A DNA stretch of 64,000 nucleotides, from the NCBI GenBank assembly GCA_036245805.1, contig BTRK01000004.1:30179541-30243540 (forward strand), read 5' to 3'. Positions 1 to 10,445 of the stretch are shown in pieces. Origin of the DNA: Pristionchus mayeri (lineage: Eukaryota > Nematoda > Chromadorea > Rhabditida > Neodiplogasteridae). Within the stretch, counting starts at the first letter, position 1. Every line of letters starts with the position of its first letter. The notes below the pieces were generated by a model, which was given only the letters and a program-made list of their open reading frames with translations, had not been told where the DNA came from and searched no databases. Made by a program: the position numbers and the translations under genes.

Positions 1-3000
1 TTGCCATCGAGTATCTAATAATCGGAGTGATCATCTTCGTTTCCTCATCTGTTCAGGCATGATTCTTCTCGAGACACCTTGCCTAACAAACGATTCAGGT
101 CTCTTGCTATCTCACTGCCTGCGAGAGGATGACGAACAAACTGCGGAGGGACTTCGTGAGAGCAGTCCTCAGACAAGACATTGCTTGGTTCGACCAGTCA
201 CACTCGGGGACACTCGCATCCAAACTGTTCGAGTTAGTCCCATCCCCCCGCCCCTTCTACAGTACTCCCTTACAGTAACCTCGAGAGAGTTCGTGAGGGA
301 ACGGGAGACAAGCTGGCTCTTCTCATTCAGTACACTTCTCAGTTCTTAGCTGGATTCATCGTCGCCTTCACTTATGATTGGAGGTAAGAAATGAGAGGGA
401 AATCAGAACGAACACCTTCCAGATTGACACTGATCATGATGGCCCTCTCTCCCTTCACTGTAATCTGTGGAGCATTCATTGCCAAGGTGAGGGAGGAGTA
501 GAGGAAGTATAGGAGGAGGAGGGAGAGAGATCGATGATCACACCAGTTGATGGCTACGGCGACATCGAAGGAAGCGAGGAAGTACGCAGTGGCAGGAGGA
601 ATCGCCGAGGAGGTTCTCTCGTCCATGAGAACTGTCCACGCATTCAACGCCCAGCACCATGAAGTGGCGAGGTTGGGGGCATTCGGCTAAAATTGAGGGG
701 ACTCAACATACTGTAGGACTGCTTAATTTGAGATACGAGAAGGCTCTCGAGGATGGAAAAGCCGACGGAATCAAGAAATCTCTAATCGTCGGAGCTGGTA
801 CTTGCTTACCTATCGGAATAAATACCATTCACCTGCCCAATAATCTAGGCAACAAATGAACTATATTTGCTGAAGTCTGCATTGACTGTCCAGGTCTCGC
901 GTGCACTTTCCTCATTCTCTTCGCTTCCTACGGACTTGCCTTCTGGGTGGGAACGGACTTCGTCGCCAAGGGATGGGTCGATGCTGGAACTGTGATGACT
1001 GTTAGTTCCATTTTCCCCTTTCTCTCTCCCAATCTCCTTGTTGCTCATGATGTTAGAAGAGAAGCCAGAGGGTAAAGTGGTCTTTGACCCCTACAGAAAT
1101 CCTTTATACGTTACACTATATTCAGGTTTTCTACGCAGTCATGATGGGCTCGATGGCGCTCGGATCTGCCGGCCCTCAGTTCGCGATAATCGGAGCAGCT
1201 CAGGGAGCAGCCTCTCCTCTCCACGAGATCATCGATAGGGTACTGTAGCAAGGAAAAGAGTTTGCGCAATCGAGTGGGTATGAAATGTGCCGAGAGTAAG
1301 TAGTGAAGGTTTGTGTCGTCTGAGGGTCGGCTCGTAGTCATCTGGAGTGCATACACTCTTTCTCTATTCTTTGACGCACAGATAAGAGATAAAATCTGAT
1401 ATAAAATCAGCGCACTGAATATCATAAGCTTTTGGTAGAGTGATCCATGTAATAATTGAAGATTCCCGAGATCGACCCATACTCCGAGGAAGGTATCGTA
1501 CCCTCCTCCACTGCAGGGCACGTTGTCTTCGATGACGTTCGATTCTCGTACCCCAACAGACGAGAAGTGGAGATACTCAAAGTGAGTGCAACCCTTACTC
1601 ATAATTGCTTCTTCGCCATACTCACTTCGATAGTTTTCGTTCAGGGAGTCTCTCTCGAGTGCTCGCCAGGTCAGACGATTGCATTAGTGGGAAGCTCAGG
1701 ATGTGGAAAAAGCACTTCCATCTCTCTGTTGCTCAGATATTACGATCCCACCCATGGAAAGGTGCTTGAGTTCTTCGTTGAGAAATTTTTTACGGGAACA
1801 TGTTTTTCAAAATATATTGCCCAATACATTTTAAGATTCTCCTAGATGGCATGAATCTGCGTGATCTCGACATCGAGTACCTCAGGAAGACCATCGGAGT
1901 AGTTTCTCAGGTATGAATTTTGATGATGTGCAACTTTTCATTTTCGGTATTTAATCTTATCTTCATACCTTCTAGGAGCCAATCCTCTTTGACACAACAA
2001 TCGAGGAGAACATCAGATTTGGAAACCCCGATGTGACCAAGCAAGAGATGTTCGAAGCACTCAAGAAGGCCAATGCATATGAATTCGTTCAGGCATTGCC
2101 GGAGGTTTCCACATGTTTCATTTAGATTCATTTTTTGTTATTAATATTTTTCGCCATTGCTCCATAAAATGTGAGTTTCCCAATCATACTTCAGGGCATC
2201 AAAACCCTGGTGGGATCTCGAGGGACTCAGTTGTCCGGAGGACAGAAGCAGAGAATCGCCATTGCGAGAGCACTCGTGAGGTGAGAAGAGGAGGGAAGAA
2301 GGAAAAGTGATCTTTGATCTCTGTAGGAATCCGAAGATCCTTCTTCTGGACGAGGCCACTTCGGCACTCGACGCGCACAGTGAGAGAGTAGTGCAGCAAG
2401 CACTCGAGAATGTACGTATAAGATCTTAACTGTCTGCAAGACCTCCCAGCAAATTCATTAATTTCACTTGCAAATGTTCACAAATTTACAATAATTATAT
2501 GTGTCATGTTGATACAATATAATGTCAGGCGTCTCGGGGTCGCACGACGTTCATCGTTGCCCATCGACTGACGACGATCAGAGATGTAGACTGCATTCTC
2601 GTCTTCAAGGATGGATCGGTATCGCGCAATCTATGACCTCTGACCTTTGTTCTCTCAGGTAGTGGAGAAAGGTCGTCACGAGGAGTTGATTAAGAGAGGC
2701 GGACACTATCATGCACTCGTCAATGCTCAAGTGTTTACGGATATCGACGGTGAGAGTGATCTTTGATCTTTGTGAACTGATAGAAACATCTCCAGAGAGT
2801 CATGAGGCATCTCGTAGAGAAGAGAGAAGACGTGAATCGATCCGTCGTCACTCGACAGTCTCCACTACTCTCGCGTCGCCCAGAGAAGAAGCAGTAGTGG
2901 GTGTGGAAGCGAAGGAAAAGGACGTGGACAGACTAAGGAAAGGTATGATTGTCTTATTTTATTGGCGTCGTATTGCTAATCAATATAATACCGTACACTC

Positions 3001-6000
3001 TTCAAGGGCTTTCAATGAATTATGGAACGTTCGCGAAGCAAAGCTATCGAGAAGTGATGAAAAGAGGTCTATGGGAAAATATGATAGATAGAATGTGATA
3101 GCTACTGTAGAATTGGATGATTGTTAGATGAAAATTGATAAATGCCTATAGACGTAGTTAGTGTAATATAACCGCCTGCACAGTAGGTACACACATCTTT
3201 GCTGTGCTTCACTAGCGTATCAGTACATTAGAGCCCGATCATAGAGAGATAATTTGATTCAGAGTTGGAAGCAGAGGGAATTCAACGAGTCTCGCTCTTC
3301 GGAATTCTCAATTATGCAAGACAAGGTGATCTGCAGAAACATGTCGAAGTTTACAATGACTTGTCAATATGAGAGCTGTATTGCGTAATCCCAATTCCAG
3401 TGTGAACTTGAATGTGCAAAATTCCAGAAGCGTACCATTTCTATTGTTCCGATAGGAAAATTGCTTGCCACGAAATCGAAATAAATGAAAAAAACTCTTA
3501 TTTTTCTCTTTGCAACAATGATATCATACATATCTTAATGAAATTGCAGAATGGGGATTCTTCTTCATCGCGGTAGTCGCTTCTGGAATCCAAGGAATCG
3601 TCTTCCCCATTTTCTCACTCTTGTTATCTAACATATTCTACGTGAGCGCATTCTCATTCTCCTAAGAATGCATAAGGGAAACCATCACATCCTAGGTGTT
3701 CTCCCTTCTTGATTCCGACGTGGATCGAATGGTGAGGGAGGGACACATGTGTGCCCTTCTCTTCCTCGCCCTCGGGGTATTGAATGCCGTGACTGCGATC
3801 GCTTCGGTGAGAAGAAGAGAAAGAGAATATGAAATGGACACGAGTTCCATTCCAGTCCTTCTTCTTCGGTCTCGTATCGGAAAGACTCACGAAGAGACTG
3901 AGACTCGCCGTATTCAAGAGCATCCTTTCAATGCAGGTACCTTTTTTTCATCACATACTGTATTTACATCATACATTAGTTTCGGTCACAGTACGGTAGT
4001 CCTTTATTGGGGCTAGTGGGCGGGGCCAGACTCAGAAGGGGCGGGGCGAGACTCGTTGACATATCCTAGTCTTCTTACTTCTGTCCAGCCTTTGTCTTCA
4101 CGTACGTCTTCGACTTTTGGTAGACGATCGGCTTCTTGGCAGGTGAGGTGGGTGGCGCGTGTGGCGTGAAGCGGGTGCGGGTGCAGGCGCGGGAGGGGCA
4201 GCCGCGGGGGCGGGGGCCGGTGCAGCTGCAGGGGCTGCCGGCTTCTTGCCGAAGAGCTCGTCGTCCATGTCGACGTCATCGTTGTTCTTGCCAGCGCCAG
4301 AGACGTCGGACGAAGGAGGACTTATCGGCCATTGCAGAGAGACGAACGACGATCGAATGACCTGTTGAAAAATTGATTGGTAACCTAAATGGTCGAATCC
4401 TCGGTTCTCATTTCAAAACTCCAGTTCATCCAGCCTATCTGTTCTTGGCTGTAAAATTGTATCTTGAACATATTTTCGAAGCATTTCACCCCTTCAGATC
4501 TCATTCATGGACGATCCTAAGCACTCGCCGGGCAAACTATGCACTCGACTAGCATCTGATGCACCCATGGTCAGATCGGTGAGCTTTCTGCACGAATATT
4601 CCTTTTTTTATTTCTACAAGAGAGAATGGGCGAATTTATGGTGCTGAAATTGTGCTATCATTTATTTTTGCAGGCTCTGGACTTCCGTCTCGGTCAGGTG
4701 GTCGGAGCCATCGTGAATATCGTCTTCGGAGTGGGAATCGCCTTCTACTTTGGATGGCAGATGGCAATGCTCATGGTACTAGAGATCAAATATAACATAT
4801 ACTTGAACATCTACAGATCCTCATTTTCCCTATGTCCGCAGCAGGACAACTCATCCAGATCAGGTATATCGAAAGCAGAGTAAGAGGAGACAATGCCAAT
4901 CTCGAGACTGCTGGAAAGGTGATTCCATTCACTAGTCTCGTTGACAAATTGTATATCAGATCGCAACAGAGGCAATGGAGAACGTGCGCACAGTGCACGC
5001 CCTCACCCTCGAACAAAACGTCGTAAAGAGGTGATCTTTGGTTTCAGGAATGAACAAGCAAATCTCTTGTGCAGATTCAACTCGCTTCTCGATGGTCCTC
5101 TCAGAACTGAGACTAGGAAGGCCCTGATGCAGGTACTTCGAGGGTGGAATTTACTCATCCAGTCTCATCTGAAGGGATTTTCCTACGGCTTCGCCTCATC
5201 TATCTCCTTCTTCCTTTATGCTGCCTCCTCTCTCTTCGGAATGTGGCTGATAGTCAACGAGTACATCACGCCAATGAATGTCATGAAGTTAGATGAGATT
5301 GAACGGGAGTTGAGCAGAGACAACGGATTTTGAAAACGATGTCTGCAATAATTTCATACGAAATTTCGATTTTTTCACTGAGTGGAGTTGAGGGCGCAGC
5401 TCGCAATCTCGCTGACATCCAGTTCAGCTGGAATGGCAACAGCGTACTTTCCCGAATACGTCAAAGCGACTTTCGCTGCCGGTGATAATTTATGATAACG
5501 ATGAGGAACTTTGAAGCTGCCACTACCTGAGAATTATAGGTCTCATATTCCGAATGATTGGACAGGAAACGAAAATCGATGGAATGAGCGACGAGGGAGG
5601 AGCCAAGGGGGTCGGTCATAATTATGAAATTTGCAGAAAATGTTTACCTTGGACAAAGTATCGCTGGATTTGCAGGTCCTTCGAGGTGACATCACGCTAA
5701 AAGGAGTGCACTTTGAATACGAGCAGAGGAAGGAAATAAAGGTTGGTATGGGGTGGAGAATTGAAAGGTGATTCGCAAGTGCAGGTTCTGGATGGGATGG
5801 ATCTGCGAGTGGAACCAGGCCAGACTGTGGCACTCGTGGGTCCGTCCGGGTGCGGAAAGAGTACGGTAGTCTCGCTACTCGAGAGATTCTATGAACCGAC
5901 TGCCGGTCAGCTGGTAGGTGTATTACAATGCTCTAGATTACTTTATTCGATTGTTGAGATCCTGGATGGACTTCCACTCGACGAGCGAAATTTAAGGGAT

Positions 6001-8177
6001 GTCCGTGACCAAGTTGCCATAGTGAATCAGGAACCAATCCTGTTCGACATGTCCATACGGTAGGTCACGGATAATATTGATCGATATCTTGGTATCTCTG
6101 CCAGAGAGAACATCACGTACGGAGTCCAGCCTACTGAAGAGGAAGTCTTCCGCGCTGCCAAGATGGCCAACGCCCACAACTTTATCACTGCTATGCCCGA
6201 GGTGGGTTCAGTGGTTTGGCCGACGATTGAGAATTCGCACCATAAGCTGCACCATGACAAATTTCATTCCAGGGATACGAGACGCGAGTAGGAGAGAAGG
6301 GAGTTCAGTTGTCTGGAGGGCAGAAGCAGCGAATCGCCATTGCGAGAGCACTCGTGAGGTGAACAGAAGTGGACAGATGCAGAATTGATCATTGATATCT
6401 TCAGAAATCCGCGAATTCTGCTGTTGGATGAGGCCACGTCGGCCCTTGACTTGGAGAGTGAGAAGGTATGAGACTGAAGAAGATAAAAGTTCATCCCCTC
6501 TCTAGATCGTGCAAGATGCACTTTACGAGGCCTCGACTGGCAGAACTTGCATAGTAATCGCCCATCGACTGGCGACCGTTGTGAAAGCAGACAAAATTGC
6601 CGTCGTCAACGAAGGAAAAATCGTCGAGCAAGGTAGGATAGTCATGAATAAATAGAATGAAGAGATATCAGACAGTACGACATGACTCGCAAATTATTAG
6701 GTTGTTGCGAAAGTTTTGTCGCGTGCGTAACTACACCGATTTCGCTTCTCTGGAATTTATGTTGTCTGACCTCATAATATATGTTAGATACATACATGCG
6801 CACCATTGCCATGTAGTCACCCCTAGTGAAGCCCCTATAGAAAACCAAAAAATGTGACGAATTTTATTTTGAATGAAAATGCGATAAAAATATGTCCCAA
6901 ATTTATCATAGCCTAAAAATAACTAGCGATTTCTGAAATATTTCTTGTGAAACGATAATAGAGGAAGGGTTGCTTGTTCAGATAAGCCCAATATGCCTAC
7001 CATTTAAGTCGACCGCGAGCACTAATTTTTCCAAATAGGGTAGTTTTCGTCATGAAAATTTTAGGATGTCTATTTTGAAAGGCGAATTTTGCCGGGGAAA
7101 TATTCCACCAATCCCAAACTGAAATAGTAAGTCAATCACCTCGTATATTATGTACTTCAGGCTGATATACATTCCCAGGTTCATCGAAACGAAAATGATA
7201 CGATAAAACATGTATTAGAGAATTCTCGTCCAAGCTTGATTTCGAAATATGTAAAAAATTTCAGAAAGGCATTTGCGCCTAACTATCTATTAATGAGCCC
7301 TGGTAATGCCTGTATCATGAGGTTTATGAATATGTTATGCGTTTGGCCATATCACTCTTTTCCGAGTACTATTAAAAAAGGGTTCCCACGAGTCTCGCGG
7401 ACAACAAACTGGCACCATGGGGTTATAGAGGGCGCTTTTCCGATCAGAAATCACTTGTTTTCATGTTAAATAAATGTCTATAAGTTGCAAAATTAATTTC
7501 TAAAGTTCATTGAAAATGCAGGCAAATTGAAAATACTGTAGCTATTCAAGCCATTGATTGAGAAAAATGCCGCTGGATTAGGAAAAGACGGAATTTCGAG
7601 ATGCACGCTGCATTACACCACGTTGCTTAGCATCGCTTTTCTTCGTTATTATTGAGTTTAATGGATTTTTAATGTGAAAATATGGATTGTGCGATCGAGT
7701 TTAATGTAATTTACATAAAGATATAGTCGAATTAGGCAAATAGTGCGTTGCGCAGAATTTAGGGAAAGCCACCGTATAGTACTCAGCATGCAGTACAATC
7801 GTTGTGAGAGTCCATGATTCTGTTTCATGGTAACCCTTTTTTAAACGTAGAAACGAGCATTTCGGTGATATCAGTCGGCAGTTTTTCGTCTTGCACTGTT
7901 AATTTGATAATGATCCTTCAGCTGCGGAGTAAGATGCGCTAGAAAGACTATCAAATACCTCATCGATACTAATTAGTTACATAACATCGATAGAAGGACT
8001 ATAGGCGCTACAATGTTCACGCGCTATGACGCGACAAGATTTTCGCAACAACCTGATATTTCAGGTACTCACAGTGAACTACTGGAGAAGAAGGGAGTCT
8101 ACTACAATCTGAGCGTGAAACAGTCATCGAAATCGAAGAACTTGGAGGAAGAATGCAATGATTCATCCCGATTCTAG
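1..8177 (+). CDS. P-glycoprotein (ABCB multidrug efflux ATPase), 5' end missing
   Basis: ATP-driven export pump of the plasma membrane, ABCB full-transporter type. About 35 short exons read through TM helices of half 1 (exons from base 1, 99-232, 276-383, 423-486, 547-671 and on), NBD1, a charged linker (about 2800-3330), TM half 2 (3550-5610) and NBD2 (5675-8177). NBD1 has Walker [10 protein letters not shown] (near 1700), signature [15 protein letters not shown] (near 2235) and Walker [13 protein letters not shown] (near 2345). NBD2 has GPSGCGKST (near 5845), the same signature (near 6310) and [11 protein letters not shown] (near 6420). H-loops are AHRLTT and AHRLAT. Both ATP sites look catalytically complete. 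The last exon (8065-8177) ends in a short serine- and acid-rich tail. The N-terminus and first helices lie outside the window. One intron (about 3937-4497) holds an antisense pseudogene; the last (about 6631-8064) holds a mariner-like element. The first intron (57-98) appears to use a GC donor. The individual pgp number cannot be assigned. Confidence 0.95.
4075..4332 (-). pseudogene. Antisense small-gene retrocopy in a P-glycoprotein intron
   Basis: GC-rich island, unlike its AT-rich surroundings, inside a P-glycoprotein intron and on the opposite strand. Reading begins ATG GCC GAT AAG (start at 4332). It passes through an acidic stretch [15 protein letters not shown], then a long alanine/proline run, then a basic tail ending [16 protein letters not shown] and a stop at 4075-4077. 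These three segments lie in different frames, so at least two frameshifts separate them. No introns are apparent. I read it as a decayed processed copy of a small nuclear or cytosolic protein. I do not recognise the parent. A nested gene with tiny introns is possible but less likely. Confidence 0.5.
6697..8056. mobile_element. Mariner-like element, no recognisable transposase
   Basis: A 1360-bp insertion in the last P-glycoprotein intron. The ends are inverted repeats of about 28 bp: left begins TTAGGTTGTTGCGAAA, right (complement) begins TCAGGTTGTTGCGAAA, both continuing into a TTGTCGCG block. A TA dinucleotide flanks each side (6695-6696 and 8057-8058). The TTAGGTTG start and TA target are typical of mariner elements. 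Length fits a full mariner, but I cannot find the transposase D,D34D signatures in either strand, so it is a fossil or a non-autonomous relative. Its right end stops 8 bp before the exon that carries the end of the pump gene. Confidence 0.75.
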
Positions 8178-8370
8178 GCCGGATTACTCCTTCAATTACA
8201 TTAAGATAGACAACCATAATTGCACTCTTAATTTTTGCATAAAATCATATCGTCTAATGAATTGCAAAACCCTACACCTTGAAATACAGTAACAACATAA
8301 TATTCCCGTCGAACCTATATATTTTCCGTCGGCACTCTCACATTCTTGCTTCTCTCCCTTTCTCCATACA

Positions 8371-8415
8371 CTACGCACTCGACTCAAACGGGGACTACAC
8401 GCGCGACACTTACTG
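8371..8415 (+). promoter_or_regulatory. Conserved 45-bp upstream block of NHR-a
   Basis: Begins CTACGCACTCGACTCAAA and ends GCGCGACACTTACTG, about 100 bp upstream of the NHR-a start codon. A related block lies upstream of the paralog NHR-b (14385-14430), and a better-preserved inverted copy lies at 25403-25449. Conservation exceeds that of the flanks, which suggests a promoter element or a small repeat. Function is not known. Confidence 0.45.
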
Positions 8416-8513
8416 ATGATTGCTCAGCGATAAGAGGAATGGAGAGAGTTTGGCACGATGATATGGAGACGATAAGCGTAGAGAGAGGGAGAGAAGGCGT
8501 GCATTCAATTGTG

Positions 8514-10222
8514 ATGAGTGGCGAAGATCACGAATGTCTCGTCTGCTCAGTTCCAATAAACTGCCTGCATCTGAACATGAACGTATGCAGGTGACTATTG
8601 ATTTTTTACTATTAATTATCGATCAATTTATCGATATAATGCAAAAAAAATTCTTATTCAGCACATATTTTCGATTTAGAGCCTGTGCTTCCTTCTTCAA
8701 AAGAGTGACGTTGAAGGGGCAGCGATATCCATGTCGCAAAGGCACCGGAAAATGTGAAATCAAGAAAGGTTAGCAACATTAACGAATATTGAGCTGAATA
8801 ATTGACTATTTCCAGATGGGCATCGCATGTGCCGAGGGTGTCGGTACGAGAAATGCAAAGCTGTAGGTCTCTCGTATGAGGGATCGATGAGACCCTGTCG
8901 AGTGATGAAGCCAGAATCGCTCCTGCAACGAATCAGAAGCGAATACAAGTGGGATAACATCAGAATTTCCTTCAAGGGTAGATCAAATTGAAGGTCTCTG
9001 TGCGATCGATTGAGACTCCACGAGTTGCAACTTGCAAGGAGGCACGGACAACGACGGATTCCCCATCCGACCGAGGTTATTTTCGATCTTTAATTGCGTT
9101 TTTTTCATGTTTCTCAGGAGCTCTATAGTGCACACGTCGATCACTGTTACTCGATCATGCACGCCACTGGAGTGGAGACCCATGCCTTCTTTACCAATGC
9201 ATTCCCCGCACTGAAAAGACTGAATAAAAACGAGCAGGTTAGTTTTTTTGGAATTTGTAATATTGACACCTAAATTTAAGAACCTTTAAAAAATGGTCGA
9301 ATAGAAATGGCTAAATTCCAGACAGTAATCTGCAAAGACTACCTCAAGGCATTCAGCATGTTCGACTGCTATCAACGAACGAAATCAGTGTGGAAGGAGA
9401 TCGGAGGACGATTGTGAGCACGCGATGTGATTTCACATTCTGAGAATTCACCCGAACTTTCACCTTGGGCTTTTAGCACGATGTGTTCAATGGTGACATG
9501 CTACGATGCTGAGACAGGTCTTGATGGAGATCGGAGTCGAATTGTAAATTTGAAATCTCTGACAAGGTGAACGCCATCACAGTAAATTTTCAGGAACATT
9601 TGAACATTTTATCATTGGAAATGTTAATTATCATTTCAGCTCATTCGAAAATTATGGAATGGACCAAAACATGATATTCCTGCCACTTTTCAATCGCATT
9701 GAATTGACGGAACAGGAAGTTAATGCGCTGATGGTACTCGAGCTTACCGAGGCTGGTGAGTTACTGCTAGGTCTTACCCTGTACTAAATTATTCATAATC
9801 CGACAGGCATTTTAGGTATAATTAAATGTAACCTTTTGCCAATATTCTTAAAGATCTTGTTCAGCCGTGAGCTACGAGCTCTCTGATGAGGCCCTTCGAG
9901 TCCTCGGTGAATACCGCGAAGAGGCGCCCAACGAGTTGCAAGAGTACTACAGGGAGGAACTAGGCATTGACGATTTCTCTAGAAGACTGGGCAATCTAGT
10001 GACGATCAGTCATACAATACAAGTACGTGGTTGTACGTATAGATAGATCAATATTCATTGCATTTTTTACCTTTTTTGTTAACTAAATTTGCTATGATTG
10101 TTCTTAAATAGTTTCTTTGCCAGGAATGCAAGACTCTCTTCAACGCCTTCGCTCGATTCTTCGTCACGATCTTCGACACTCACGTGAATGAAAGATTGAT
10201 GAAGGACATGTCATTGAATTAA
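8514..10222 (+). CDS. Nuclear hormone receptor NHR-a (supplementary nematode type)
   Basis: Ligand-dependent or orphan transcription factor. The start at 8514 (MSGEDHECLVC) lies four residues before the first zinc-finger Cys pair region. Finger 1 spans exons 8514-8590 and 8680-8768, with P-box CRACASFFKR. Finger 2 has CRKGTGKC and CRGCRYEKC (from 8816). The ligand-binding domain follows in several exons from about 8985: ELYSAHVDHCYSIM, then CKDYLKAFSMFDCYQ, TMCSMVTCYDAETGLDGDRS, IFLPLFNRIELTEQEVNALM and LDDFSRRLGNL-like helix 10 motifs, ending MKDMSLN and a stop at 10220-10222. The expanded nematode NHR group derives from HNF4-like receptors. It is nearly exon-for-exon identical in plan to NHR-b at 15120-25109, so the two are a duplicated pair with UGT-1 between them. 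Ligand unknown. Confidence 0.93.
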
Positions 10223-10445
10223 TTTGAACAATGCGATAAACATTCACTCTCCGAGGTTTAGTCAGAATTGAATCGCTACAACAGGAAGGCCGTACAAAAA
10301 ATTTGGTAATCACCTGCCAGCTATTTTCATAGTCACCAAAACAAACAGCATGAACAATGTTTATTATTGACAGTGGCCACACAATAAAAACGTAGTGTAT
10401 TTTTTATATGATCATCCTCCAATAACTAGTTTACAGTGCGGTAAA

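Noticed and set aside
4136..4368. Gly/Ala-rich open frames on the plus strand
   Set aside because: They are antisense shadows of the GC-rich retrocopy on the minus strand.
6697..8056. Active mariner transposase gene
   Set aside because: Length fits, but no frame shows the D,D34D region or helix-turn-helix motifs, and stops are frequent.
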